Positions 22,026 through 32,891 of a stretch of 64,000 nt of DNA are shown piece after piece. Positions within the stretch are counted from its first letter, which is position 1, and every line of letters starts with the position of its first letter. This stretch comes from Aphidius gifuensis (lineage: Eukaryota > Arthropoda > Insecta > Hymenoptera > Braconidae): assembly GCF_014905175.1 (NCBI RefSeq), contig NC_057793.1:11222001-11286000 (forward strand). Direction: 5' to 3'. The translations under genes were made by a program, and so were the position numbers. The notes under the pieces are model-generated. The model searched no databases. It was not told where the DNA came from and saw only the letters and a program-made list of their open reading frames with translations.

Positions 22026-22892
22026 GTCAACCAAACAATTATCAATAAAATGGATCCAACTAAACCACAGAGAATACTCCGAGAGGATTACCGAAAAACA
22101 GTTGAACTTTTACAACAGGACGCGAATCCTGATCGCATCCGTTCGACAATTGTTTCATTACGTAGAGATATTACAAATTATAATCAATCACTTCGAAGTT
22201 TGTCAACTGCTTATAGAAAAATGACTCACAACAGTCATAATGCTGACACGCTTTTTATCAAAATTGGAAAGTTTGCAAGTACGAGGTGCAGGTGCATCTG
22301 CAACAGTTGATGTATCAAACGCTTCTACTGAAAACTACATTGAATGGCAAGACTTAGAAAATGTATTTAGAAACAGAATGAAGACCAGCGTTATAATTAA
22401 TTTAAAACACAAAGATGTGAAAGACTTTCTTTCTGATGCTAAGAAAATGTTTATTAGTCAGATAGCTCATATTTTACAAGATAAAAATGCACTCAAAGTC
22501 AATACTGTATTAGCTTTGAACTATGAAATTGAAAAACCATCTGATAATAGTGTGGAAGTTGAAACAAAATATTTCAGTGAAGGCAGTTTTGAGGTTTTAC
22601 AATCATCAGATTTAAATCAATTATTCAAGGAAAATTTTGAACATTTTCTAGATGATGTTGAGGAAGCTGAATTAAAAGGATCTGGTCGGAAACTGCTTGA
22701 AATTCTTCATCTTGAAATCCAAGTCAATGATTACATACCACTGCAAGGTGGTAATTCATCTTTCGTTGAAATGCCATCATGGATACTGAAAACTCACTCA
22801 GTTGTAAACGTAAAAAATTCTGATAATTTCATTACGTAGAGATATTACAAATAAAAACCAGAAACAAACCAGAAACTTAGAAAAAATAACGA

Positions 22893-22965
22893 AGTTCCCC
22901 CGCCGGGAATCGAACCCGGGTCTTTTGCTTTCCGGGCAAACGCCTTGACCACTAGACCACAGGGC
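22893..22965 (-). tRNA. tRNA-like unit 1 (probably pseudo or SINE)
   Basis: A-box TGGTCTAGTGG, B-box GGTTCGATTCC and T-stem CCGGG/CCCGG are intact. An anticodon-like stem TTTGC/GCAAA encloses CCGGAAA, giving GGA at the anticodon place but C instead of U at position 33. The acceptor stem pairs only at four to five of seven positions. A working tRNA is unlikely; RNA polymerase III transcription is plausible. Confidence 0.55.
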
Positions 22966-23083
22966 TTCTTATTTTTTCTAAGTTTCATCAAGTTAACTCC
23001 GACGTCCTTCTATGCGTCAATTCATTTTTTTGAAAAAAAAAAAAAATCTGATAATAAAACCAGAAACTTAGAAAAAATAACGA

Positions 23084-23156
23084 AGTTCCCCCGCCGGGAA
23101 TCGAACCCGGGTCTTTTGCTTTCCGGGCAAACGCCTTGACCACTAGACCACAGGGC
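23084..23156 (-). tRNA. tRNA-like unit 2
   Basis: Same sequence as unit 1 over the tRNA-like part, with the same C33 and weak acceptor stem. Confidence 0.55.
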
Positions 23157-23254
23157 TTCTTATTTTTTCTAAGTTTCATCAAGTTAACTCCGACGTCCTT
23201 CTATGCGTCAATTCATTTTTTTGAAAAAAACCAGAAACTTAGAAAAAATAACGA

Positions 23255-23327
23255 AGTTCCTCCGCCGGGAATCGAACCCGGGTCTTTTGCTTTCCGGGCA
23301 AACGCCTTGACCACTAGACCACAGGGC
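23255..23327 (-). tRNA. tRNA-like unit 3
   Basis: Same as units 1 and 2 with one base changed in the 3' acceptor strand (a T within the C run on the plus strand at about 23261). Confidence 0.55.
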
Positions 23328-26300
23328 TTCTTATTTTTTCTAAGTTTCATCAAGTTAACTCCGACGTCCTTCTATGCGTCAATTCATTTTTTTGTGTTTC
23401 ATTCGGTCAGTTTTAGCATGTTTATACAAAGTGCCGAAAATTGTGAGCGTGTGAGTCATTATATGAAACATCTTGATAAAATAAATTGTAGCGGAATAAC
23501 TTTCCCGATAACATGAAAAAAAATCAAAGTTTTTGAAAAACAACATAAGTTAAAAATTATTATTTATGGTATTGATGATGATGATGATGATGATGATAAT
23601 GATGATGAAAGTGATGATGAGAAAAAAAAAAAAAAACGTAGAAAAGAAAGGGTTGTACCATATTATATAAGCAAAAATGAATCTGATAAAACGATTTATC
23701 TTTTGATGGTAAAAAGAGAAGCGGAAGACGATGATGATGATGATGTTGTTGTTGTTGATGATTTCAATTCACAAAAAAATTTGTCACAATATCATTTTGC
23801 ATGGATCAAAAACTTGTCAAGATTAGTGAGTGCACAGATTTCTAAACATGATGGAAGGAAAATAATATGTGATCGTTGCTTATGTCATTTTCAATCTTAA
23901 AAATCTTGCGATAATCATAAAAAATTATGTAGTGAAAAATGTAAAAGTGCAATGTTATTACCGACTGCAAAAAATAATATTTTAAAATTTATAAGCTATA
24001 AACATCAATTAACGGTACCGTTTATAATTTATGGTGATTTAGAATGTTTATTGAAAAAAGTGCCGAGTGAAGAACTTGAAAGAAATCAAATTTATCAAAA
24101 ACATGTTCCAAGTAGTGCAGCATCTTCATAGAGGTAAAAATTCAATTGAATGGTTTATTACAGAGCTTGGACAAATCGCTCATCAAGTCAATAAAATAAT
24201 AGATGATATTAAACCAATGTCTCTTACACGAGATGAAAAATTACAATTTTTGAATGCTAAAAAATGTTATATTTGTAACAAAAATGTCACGAAAAATGAC
24301 GTTAAAGTACGCGATCACTCGCACTGGACTTCAGAATACCGAGGTTTCGCCCATCAAATATGCAATATTAATTATCAAGAATCATGTATTATCCCAGTAG
24401 TATTTCATAACCTCACAGGCTATGATGCACATTTTATCATTAAAAAATTAAAAAACCAGTTCGAAGGTAAAATTGATATACTTGGAATCAATAAAGAAAG
24501 ATATATTTCATTTATAAAATGTGTCAAGGGTACTAGAATAAGATTGAGATTCATTGACTCATATAGATTCATGGCTAGTTCCATCGATTCATTATCAAAT
24601 AATTTAGATGATAATAAAAAAACAATAACAAAAAGCCTATGCAAAAATGTTGATGGATTCAATTTAATTACAAAGAAGGGAGTTTTTCCATATGATTATC
24701 TTGACAAATGGGAAAAATTTGATGATACAACACTTCCATCGAAAGATCAATTTTATTCAAAATTGAATGAAGAAAATATTTCTGATGAAGCATATGCACA
24801 TGCTCTAAATGTTTGGCAAATGTTTAATATAAAAAACTTGGGAGAATATTCTGATTTATATTTACAGACTGATGTTGCTCTTTTAGCTGATGTTTTTGAA
24901 AGCTTCAGAGCTGATTGTTTGAATACATATAAGTTAAATCCAGCACATTATTATACACTACCTGGACTTAGTTTTAGTGCAATGTTGTGATATACTCAGA
25001 TTGAACTAGAATTGTTAACAGATCCTGAAATGATGTTGTTTATTGAGCAAGGTATAAGAGGTGGTTTATCACAAGTCTCAAATCGATATGGAAGAGCTAA
25101 TAATCGATATATGGGCAGTGAATATAATATTGAAGAAGAAGAGTCATTTTTAATGTATTTTGATTTAAACAATATGTACGGAGCTGCAATGAGGGAATAT
25201 CTTCAAACATGTAAATTTCAATAGATTGATAACTTTGATATATCCACATTGAATTCAATTGCTGATAATCCAAAATGCGGATACATTCTTGAAGTTGATT
25301 TAGATTATCCTGCAAGTTTGCATCATCATCATAAAGATTTCCCGTTAGCACCAGTACGCGAAAAACCACCTCTAGAAACCAGTAAAACTCCAAAACTACT
25401 AGCAACTCTAGACAATAAAAAAAATTATGTTATCCATTATAGGAACTTGAAACAATATTGTTCTTTGGGAATGATTATTACTAAAGTTCATCGTGTTTTA
25501 AAATTTGAACAAAGTGCATGGCTTCAACCATATATTGATCTTAACACAGAGTTACGAAAACAAGCTCGTAATGCATTTGAAAAAGATCTTAGAAAATTAT
25601 TCATTAATGCAATTTATGGTAAAACTCTTGAGTCTGTAAGAACTCGTAAATCGATAAAACTTGTACAAAAATATGGTGGTAGAGGTGGAGCAAGATTTTA
25701 TATCTCAAAGCCAAACTTCCATAGTCATTTAATTATTGATGATCTTGTTATAATTGAGATGAAACCAACAAGTATACTTTTTGATAAACCAATTTATCTC
25801 GGATTTTCTATTTTGGAAATGTCAAAAACATATATGTATGATTTTCATTATAATTTTATAAAACCAGAATATGGAGATAAAGTCAAATATTTATATGGTG
25901 ATACTGATTCTGCTGTTTACCACATATTTAGTCATAATCCTTATGATTTGATACGTAATAATCCTGATGAATTTGATACATCTGATTATCCAGAAAATAA
26001 TCAATATGGAATTCCTTTAAAAAATAAAGAAGTTATTGGTATTATGAAAGATGAGAATAACGGAAAAATAATGAAAGAATTTATTGGTTTACGAAGTAAA
26101 TTATACTCATATGTTATAGCGAATGAAAATAATTCATTAAAAAATCGTGTTCATATGAGAGCAAAGGGTGTACAAAGATCAACTGTAAGGCAAATAACTT
26201 CTAATGATTATAAAAATTGTTTAATTAATCATGTTATTTTCAAAAAACAACGAAATATAATAAGATCTCATAAACATGAAGTAACAACAAGAACAACTGA

Positions 26301-26512
26301 AAAAATTGCTCTCAGTTGGCAAGATGATAAACGACAGCTAATTGATGGTGAGACTGACACTTTGCCATGGGGTTATATACCCGTTGAACGAATGTGTTTG
26401 AGTAAAAGTATATATAAAAGAAAATATGAATGATGTAAATAAAAGTATAAATGTATATAATAAAAAAATAATTGTAAGAAAATAAATACGCATTGCTTTT
26501 TTATTTATTAGT

Positions 26513-26935
26513 TTATTGATTATCTATCCACTGATTATGACTATTGTCAAATCCAAGATATTTTACATACATTTTATTCCCTCGTCTTTTCAAAACTTTT
26601 TCAATCAAATAAATGTCAGAATGTCGAACTTTTTGTAGCTCTTTAGTATAAAAGCTTCCTTGTATTGGATTCTCTTGATAGTCTTTAAGCTTATACGTTA
26701 CAGGTGATGTTTTATTAATTTTAGTAATTGTGAATATTTCGTTTGTCCAATTTGGTTTATATCCTTTATCAAAGACATGCTTATATCTACTTATTCTTAC
26801 ATGTTGATTTAATCTAAATTTGATTTTAACATGACAATGATTTAAACTTTTAAATACAGTCTGTTTCAGTATTTCAATATTTTTACGACTTGAACTGGTT
26901 TCATTTTAATTGTGCGATGTTTGGTATTATTATAT
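26513..26935 (-). pseudogene. Maverick integrase, C-terminal part with chromodomain
   Basis: Minus-strand codons from about 26935 give YNNTKHRTI-type sequence, then the SH3-like region (KFRLNQHVRISRYKHVF, GYKPNWTNEIFTI) and a chromodomain (VRHSDIYLIEKVLKRRGNKM, then YVKYLGF) ending at TAA 26513-26515. Chromodomains in these integrases are thought to direct insertion to particular chromatin. The frame shifts once near 26890. The N-terminal part of the gene lies at 28560-29084, separated by an inserted element. It converges with pB, whose stop is at 26433. Confidence 0.8.
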
Positions 26936-26971
26936 TTTTCAATTGACTAGACCGATTAGCGCGCTTCGCAA

Positions 26972-28462
26972 GCTATAATATGTGATGTTTTGTCAATGAT
27001 GTAAGAAGGTTTTTGATCTTGCTCATTACGTAAAAATTCACGATATCTCCCAATTTATAATTTATAATTTACTCTTTACGGATTAATTTATTTAGTCACA
27101 TTCTTTTCTCAGCAAGATTTGCCATAATTATTTAATTATAAACAACTATTGGCAAATGTTGCTAAGGAAAGAATGTAACCAAATAAATTATATTCTCAGT
27201 CCAGATTAATTCCCAGCAATATTTTCTATATTAAATTAAACCTATTGTGCCAAATGGCTGAGAAATCAATCTAGATTACCAATTAATTTATTTAATTACA
27301 TTTTTTCCTTAGCAACATTTGCCAATAAATTTTTAATTACTAATAATGGCAATTGTTGCTAAAGAAAGAGTGTGACCAAATAAATTAATCAGTAATCTCA
27401 ATGAATTCCTCAGTAATATTTTCTTGCGGTCACATTCTTTCCTCAGCAACATTTGCCATAATTATTAGACACAATAATTCTAATCCTATTTGAAAGAATC
27501 ACTTGATTTCAGCTAACTTCACACTGAAAGGTTTTTATTTTGTTATTATTTTTTTTGTTTTCTGTGAGGTTAGCTGAAATATAGTGATTTAATATTTTGT
27601 AAATTATAAAAAAATTTAACATTATCTTTATTCCTCCCTTAGCGATCTCGCGTAATTATTTTTATATAGTCGGTCCTCTATCTGACTGAAAAAAATTATT
27701 TCTGAAAAAATTCTCAGTAAAACCAAGGTTATATCCAAACTTACTCCAAACATTATTTCTCGCAGAATCCCTGTAAAACCGAGCTTATTTCTAAACGTAC
27801 CCTATTCCACTCCTGACCGATCGCGTAGAAAATTATTAAAAAAATCTGATATCATCTTCATTTATTCCTTAACCACCTCCAGTAATTATTTTTACATAAT
27901 CAGCCCTTTAACTAATTAAAAAAAAATCATTTCTCGCAGAATCCCTGTAAAACCGAGCTTATATCTAAATGTACCTCAATCGACCCCTGACCGATCGCGT
28001 AGAAAATTATAAAAAATATCTGACATTATCTTTATCCATTTCTGAACTACCTCCCGTGGATATTTTTAAAAAATCGGCCCTTGATCTGACGAAAAAAAAA
28101 TTATATCTTTGAAAATTCCTGGAAAAACTGCGTTCAAGTCGAAACCTACTCTAATCTACATATTGAAAATCATGAAATCTAAAATTTTCGAAAATTTAGT
28201 GATCAAAAAACCCAGGCAATAGCTATTTAACTAATTAAATATGCGGCAAACGTTGATAGCCAAATAAATTAATTCGTTAATTACCTATTAAAATTATCTA
28301 AATTATTTTTTCAGCAATATTTTCCATAATTATATCAATTAATTTATTATGGCAAATATTGCTAAAGAATTAATGAAAATTGTTAATTTATTTATTACAT
28401 ACATATTTCTTACTTTTTACTACACCTTCTTACATCATTGACAAAACATCACGCATATAAGC
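26972..28462. mobile_element. Non-autonomous DNA transposon inside the integrase gene
   Basis: About 1.49 kb with terminal inverted repeats of about 38 bp sharing TGATGTTTTGTCAATGATG. The interior is rich in short direct and inverted blocks around GGCAAATGTTGCTAA and CCAAATAAATTA, and a second block with TCTCGCAGAATCCCTGTAAA occurs twice (near 27760 and 27930). No ORF. It splits the integrase gene; about 40 and 95 bases of further non-coding sequence lie on its two sides, so the true insertion may be slightly larger. Confidence 0.75.
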
Positions 28463-28559
28463 AAAAAATAAAATAACAACGCGTACACATAGCAACGGAT
28501 AAACAAAATAAAAAATAAATTAATTCAACAAAAACAAATGAATGATTATAAACAGCCAA

Positions 28560-29084
28560 TCAAATAGCTCGAAGAGAGGCTTCATTCTCCTTTTTATATA
28601 AGGATTCTGACAGCAATTTCAACCATTTATAATTTCCTTGCATACTAAATTCAAAAAACATTTTGTTTTTTAGTGTTCTATTGAATTGTTCAACTATTGA
28701 TGCTTTTAAATGAGTAAATGTTGAATACATATGAACATTATTTTTTTTTAACATTGTTTCAAATGTTGAATTATAAAATTCTGTTCCTTGATCCACATGA
28801 AGATTTTTGCATATTCGACCTTTTTTAAATATTGATTCCATTGCTATTGATACCTCTTTTCCAGTTTTATTTTTAAGTCCAACAGCCCAGCTGAATTTTG
28901 AGAAAATATCAATGACTGTTAAAATATAATTGTAACCAGAATTAACCTTTGAATGTTCAATCATTTCTACAAGATCAGCTTGCCATGTTTCATCCTTATC
29001 ACGAATGTCAACTTTACGTCGTACAAAATTTTTCCTTGCTGGAGCATGTAACTCACGCACAACGTCTCTTTTATAATCAGTCAT
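28560..29084 (-). pseudogene. Maverick integrase, N-terminal and catalytic part
   Basis: Retroviral-type DDE integrase used by Polintons for insertion. The 174 codons contain the first aspartate in WQADLVEM, the second in HVDQGTEFYN and the glutamate in SIVEQFNRTLKNKM, with spacing close to the DD35E pattern. It starts at ATG 29084; a TATAAA on the minus strand at 29131-29126 and TCAGTG at 29094-29089 could be its promoter. The frame stops at 28560 where the inserted DNA begins, so chromodomain and SH3 parts (26513-26935) are cut off. Confidence 0.88.
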
Positions 29085-29130
29085 AGTTCACTGACGGATG
29101 TATACAGACTGATTTTTTTTTTTTTTTATA

Positions 29131-30063
29131 TTAATATATTAATCCACTTTCTCTCAACTCTTCAATAATTGACATGATCTCATTATCATGATTCGGATTA
29201 CCAGCTGCTCTTGATGCTACTAATAATCGTAATCGATCAACAAGTTCATTCGGATTATCCCAGTAGATATAATTGACTCTAGTTGGATTATTTTTTCTAA
29301 GAGTCATAACCGTTGGTAATAATCCAGTACCATAATGCTCATTATTATTATTTTTATGAGGTGCAATAAAATCAATGTATTTTCGAGATGCTGTATTTTT
29401 TATCGGCATATTAGATCTATGATATTGATGATGTGCATTTGTATTATTAATAATTTCATTATAACTTTTTTCATCAATATCAGTGATAGTTCTTCTATCT
29501 GGTGATTTCATAAATAATAATTCCATTAATCCAGGTGTTATTTTGTATGGTGTATCAAAAATATTTAATTCATCATCGTTAAAGAAAATTTTTGCATTTC
29601 CAATTTTGTAGTCGGATTTTACTTTTTTTACACCATAATCTTTATCCCACTGTATACTATTGATTTTTTCTAAGTAATCATCTATTAAATCTTTATTTGA
29701 TTCTTCCACAAATGTTTCCTCACCTTCATCAGCAGTATCATATTCACCTTCTTGTTCATAAACTGATTCTTTAATATCAAAAGTACTATAATTATCCTCA
29801 TGTGTTGAATTATTTTTTTTATCATTCGTATTTTTTTCATCCGGAAATGATTTATCATCAATTAATGATTTTTTGTTGATCGTTGTTGTTGGCAGTTGTG
29901 CAGCTAATTTGTTGAGCGGTGTGACAACAGGTTTAAGATATTCTGATAAATTTTCTTTCCCTAATTTTATCAGTTGATATTTTTTACGAATAACGTCTTG
30001 TACTTTTTCAATTTCACTTAAAAATTTTGTTTCATCAACTAGTTCTTGCTCACAAAGAGGCAT
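29131..30063 (-). CDS. Maverick DUF8207-like protein
   Basis: Intact 310-codon ORF between integrase and ATPase. The N-terminal third is coiled-coil-like (VQDVIRKKYQLIKLGKENL), the middle is an acidic low-complexity linker (residues about 90-125), and the C-terminal half carries the conserved block of this Polinton protein: IFDTPYKITPGLMELLFMKS, then SRKYIDFIAPHKN, HYGTGLLPT and YIYWDNPNELVDRLRLLVAS. Proteins of this type are common in insect Polintons and are annotated with DUF8207; their job is not known to me. Among the few unbroken genes of this Maverick. Confidence 0.75.
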   Translation of the reverse strand: MPLCEQELVDETKFLSEIEKVQDVIRKKYQLIKLGKENLSEYLKPVVTPLNKLAAQLPTTTINKKSLIDDKSFPDEKNTNDKKNNSTHEDNYSTFDIKESVYEQEGEYDTADEGEETFVEESNKDLIDDYLEKINSIQWDKDYGVKKVKSDYKIGNAKIFFNDDELNIFDTPYKITPGLMELLFMKSPDRRTITDIDEKSYNEIINNTNAHHQYHRSNMPIKNTASRKYIDFIAPHKNNNNEHYGTGLLPTVMTLRKNNPTRVNYIYWDNPNELVDRLRLLVASRAAGNPNHDNEIMSIIEELRESGLIY

Positions 30064-30102
30064 GTTGATCCTTTGCGATTTTACAATTAACTAATAAATT
30101 TA

Positions 30103-30815
30103 ACAAATCGTTTTGTTATTTATAGTTATGAAGCAGTCAAAATTTTTTCTATATCTTCCTTTATCTATATCTCTATCTTTATCGATACACAGAAAGCAAT
30201 ATTTTTCTTTCCAACAATCCACACACATCTGACGGAATTTACTATACTCCATATCAATGTTAACATGATCGTTATGTATATGCTTCAAATTCGTATCATC
30301 TTGTGGAAAGATAATCAGAAAATTAATATTATCACGTATCAAGTGTTTAGGTATTCGCGCATATGATTGACATAAATAAAATGAATCAACAGCTTTATGT
30401 CTTCCCATACAAAAAATGCTTCAATATGATCCTGCTTTTCAGTTGCAACGTCATGAAATATAAACAAAGAATTTGGTTTTGCTTCGTCAACTGGTACGAC
30501 TTGATCGTTGTCAGAAAATTTATAATAATTTATTTCTTCAAGTGGTTCTAGTAACTTTTCTAAATATTGATATTTTGGTTGGTATAATGATTTACTATAA
30601 ATATAAATATTTGCGAATCGTAAACCATTTGGATCAACAATTAAACTCATTAAAGCGTTCGTTTTACCACAATTACTTCCTCCAATTATCGCACATCTTA
30701 TTGTATTTGGTAGTAAATCACCATGTCGTTTTTCTTTTAAACCATTACCACTTTTCGATGTAATTATATCAAAGTTTATAACTGGTAATTTTAGAGCTTG
30801 TTTCTGGTATTCCAT
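30103..30815 (-). pseudogene. Maverick genome-packaging ATPase (A32/FtsK-HerA type)
   Basis: Would drive DNA into the capsid. It starts at ATG 30815 (MEYQKQALKLPVI); Walker A is GGSNCGKTN near 30680 and Walker B LFIFHDVA near 30460. A one-base frameshift near 30405 splits it: the second half reads MGRHKAVDSFYLCQSYARI and IRDNINFLIIFPQDDTN, with the arginine/glutamine-containing sensor region, to the stop at about 30103. Divergent from, and sharing a promoter region with, the PLA2 gene. Broken by the single shift only. Confidence 0.88.
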
Positions 30816-30824
30816 CGTGATGAG

Positions 30825-30877
30825 CACTGAGCTCGAATCCTATAAATTCAGCTGTTTTATACCAAAGCAAATCAGTC
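30825..30877. promoter_or_regulatory. Overlapping divergent promoters of ATPase and PLA2 genes
   Basis: Plus strand: TATAAA at 30841 and initiator TCAGTC at 30872, 17 bases before the ATG at 30889. Minus strand: TATAAAA at 30861-30855 and TCAGTG at 30830-30825, 15 bases before the ATG at 30815. Both spacings are 31. The two promoters overlap within 53 bp. Confidence 0.65.
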
Positions 30878-30888
30878 TGTTATAAGCT

Positions 30889-31807
30889 ATGATTGAGCAT
30901 ACATCAAAAAAGAAAAAGAACAAAAAACGTTGTGGAAAAGGAATACTCAATAAAATAATCAACAAGTTACCATTCGAACTCCATCTGCCTGGTTATTCAT
31001 ATTGTGGACCAGGTACCAAGTTAGAAAAACGTTTAGCAAGAGGAGATCCGGGAATTAATCCTTTGGACGCAGCCTGTAAAAATCACGATATTGCATATTC
31101 GAAAAATCGCAACGATATCAAGGCAAGAAACGCAGCTGATGATATTTTAGCTCGTGAAGCAGCTAAACGTATTTTTTCTGAAGACGCCAGTTTAAGTGAG
31201 AGAGCAGCAGCTACGTTCGTTACTGGAGCAATGAAAATGAAATCAAAATTCGGTATGGGTTGTGTTACTGAGAAAAAGAAAAAGAAATGTACAAAGAAGA
31301 AAAAACCATTATCTTCATTGAAAAATAAAAAAATAAAAAAGAAGACTGGAGGAAAATCAATAAAAAATAAAAAAAAACGTGCAGTCAAAAAAAAGAAAAT
31401 AACAAAAAAGAAAATATCATTTTTAAAAATCGTACAAGCAGCAAAACAAGCAATGAAAGGATCAAATAATTCATCAGTTGCAAATCAATCAGCAATAAAC
31501 GGTGCGAGAGCAGCTATTAAAAAAAAAGGTGGCAAGAAAGCTATTACAGTACCTAGAGTTTTACCAGTTGCTAAACATATCGGCGGTGCACTACCACTTT
31601 TAATCCCGATTTTCTCAGCTATTAGGAGGGTTAGTTGGTGGAGCATCTGGTGTTGTCAAAGCTATCAATGCAGTAAAGACAAGTAAAGAACAATTAAATG
31701 AAAATAAGCGACAAAATAAAATGATGGAATCGATTGCCATCGGAAAAGGACTTTATTTAACACCACATAACAGCGGTATGGGACTCTATCCAAAAAACTT
31801 CAACTGA
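30889..31807 (+). pseudogene. Maverick minor virion protein with phospholipase A2 domain
   Basis: Residues about 25-70 are a PLA2 fold of the parvovirus-VP1 type: calcium loop YCGPG and catalytic DAACKNHDIAY, which in virions helps breach endosomal membranes. Then comes a long lysine-rich region (about residues 125-180), as expected for DNA binding, and a hydrophobic glycine-rich stretch (GALPLLIPIFSA, continued in the next frame as LGGLVGGASGVVKAI) that recalls adenovirus pVI. A frameshift near 31625 and a TGA at 31805-31807 interrupt the frame. After the TGA the same frame continues directly into the protease, so the two may once have been one polyprotein. Confidence 0.8.
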
Positions 31808-32155
31808 TGGTACCACAAAGGTGATTTATTAAAATTTGCTACACAATCAAAAATTGCTAATTTTCGTGGAGTTTTTATGCGAAATGATATGCCAAAAGAT
31901 GGACCTTGGAAACAAGAGTGTGGAATCATCAATTTAGATGATAAAAGAAATCCCGGAACACATTGGGTAGCATATAAAAAAGTCAATAAAAATTGGACAA
32001 TATACTTTGATAGTTTTGGCAACATACAACCACCGAAAGATCTTGTCAGTTATCTTAATGTTGGTAGCATCAATTATAATCATAAACGTTATCAAGATTG
32101 GAATACGTATAATTGTGGACATTTATGTCTCGCATTTCTCACAGGAAAACTATAA
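31808..32155 (+). pseudogene. Maverick adenain-like cysteine protease
   Basis: Maturation protease of the virion. Catalytic order His, Asp, Cys: GTHWVAYKK near 31960, IYFDSFGN near 32005, and NCGHLCLAFL near 32125, with the DFxxxNCGH-like signature of the Ulp1/adenain family. An ATG exists at 31877, but conserved codons (KGDLLKFATQ, ANFRGVF) lie upstream in the same frame back to the TGA at 31805, so the original start was upstream or the domain was fused to the PLA2 protein. From 31808 to the TAA at 32153 the frame is open. Confidence 0.85.
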
Positions 32156-32186
32156 AAGCAGAAGAAACAAAAAATTCCAATCAGTT
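32151..32186 (+). promoter_or_regulatory. Minor capsid gene promoter
   Basis: TATAAA at 32151 and initiator TCAGTT at 32181, spacing 30, with the ATG at 32204. The TATA overlaps the stop codon of the protease gene. Confidence 0.6.
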
Positions 32187-32203
32187 ATTTATCAACCTTC
32201 ACA

Positions 32204-32863
32204 ATGAACGATTCGTTTACTTTAACTCTCACCGGTAAATCTTCAGTCTTAGAAACTGATTACTTTCCACCTATACAATTATCAAGTGAAAAAAATTATT
32301 CGTTAGCACTAATTTCATTTTTATCATTTAATTCATTGCCAAATATCGATCATGAAAATAATATAATTTCATATTTTAACGGTTTTGATAAAATTGGAAG
32401 TTATGAAATAGATGATTTAGCTGCTTACTTAGAAGAATATGGAATCAAAATTACATATAATAAAAATACTTTACATTCATATATAACAAGTGAAAGAGAT
32501 ATTGATTTTGTAAAACCAAAATCACCAGCACGTTTACTAGGATTTACACCTAGACTATTGAGGGCAGATACAAAATATAAATCAAACTACCCGATTAACA
32601 TTTTAAAAGTGAATACATTGAGAATCGAGTGCAACATTACAACAGGAGCTTACGTGAATCAACAAAAAGTTCATACAATATATAACTTTTTTCCTGCTGT
32701 ACCACCTAGTTATAAAATAATTGAAGTACCAGCTAATCCAATTTATTTACCAATTACTGTTAAAACAATTGATCATTTACAACTAAAAATTGTTGATCAA
32801 AACGGAAAATTAGTAAATTTCCGTGGTGAAACAATAACCATTACGTTACATGTAAAATCATAG
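32204..32863 (+). CDS. Maverick minor capsid (penton-like) protein
   Basis: Intact 219-codon ORF in the position of the Polinton minor capsid protein, a single jelly-roll thought to form the icosahedron's vertices. Recognised by family layout: N-terminal FTLTLTGKSSVLETDYFPPI, LALISFLSFNSLPN, the block SPARLLGFTPRLL, and VNTLRIECNITTGAYVNQQ with VHTIYNFFPAVPP near the end. Predicted to be mostly beta strands. It stands between protease and major capsid genes, as in other Polintons. Confidence 0.82.
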   Translation: MNDSFTLTLTGKSSVLETDYFPPIQLSSEKNYSLALISFLSFNSLPNIDHENNIISYFNGFDKIGSYEIDDLAAYLEEYGIKITYNKNTLHSYITSERDIDFVKPKSPARLLGFTPRLLRADTKYKSNYPINILKVNTLRIECNITTGAYVNQQKVHTIYNFFPAVPPSYKIIEVPANPIYLPITVKTIDHLQLKIVDQNGKLVNFRGETITITLHVKS

Positions 32864-32891
32864 AAATGGGAATTTGCTTCAATTCACGCGC

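Larger units (their letters stand above)
22827..23394 (-). repeat. Three tandem tRNA-like hairpins inserted in pB
   Basis: Three units with periods of 191 and 171 bp. Each has a left arm GAAACTTAGAAAAAATAAC-GAAG (22872, 23063, 23234) and an inverted right arm (ending 22986, 23177, 23348) that would form a stem of about 22 bp with a tRNA-like domain at its tip. The first 26 bases of the insertion (22827-22852) are an exact copy of 22153-22178 of the same gene. ORFs predicted across the array have no coding meaning. Confidence 0.9.
22050..26433 (+). pseudogene. pB: Protein-primed DNA polymerase B (Maverick pB)
   Basis: Replicates the element from its protein-bound ends. The N-terminal region (22050-22830) has IEWQDLENVFRNRM and MPSWILKTHSVVNV. 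Exonuclease motifs: IYGDLECLL near 24030 (Exo I), HNLTGYDAHF near 24410 (Exo II), YLQTDVALLADVF near 24860 (Exo III). Polymerase motifs: FDLNNMYGAAM near 25160 (A), LFINAIYGKTLESV near 25600 (B), YGDTDSAVY near 25900 (C), all catalytic residues kept. Breaks: frameshift near 22245; a 565-bp tRNA-like insertion at about 22829-23394; TGA at 23513; TAA at 23898; a frameshift near 24100; TGA at 24988 and TAG at 25222, both at positions where tryptophan is expected; no others to 26433. Inactive. A GAT run at 23571-23609 encodes an aspartate tract not usual for the family. Confidence 0.93.

Noticed and set aside
22893..23327. Three functional tRNA genes
   Set aside because: Position 33 is C and the acceptor stem has several mismatches, so tRNA-like repeats are more likely.
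22945..23516. ORFs across the tRNA-like array on both strands
   Set aside because: They repeat exactly with the units and translate tRNA sequence.
31083..31388. Minus ORF of 101 codons rich in F
   Set aside because: Antisense to the lysine-rich part of the PLA2-domain protein.
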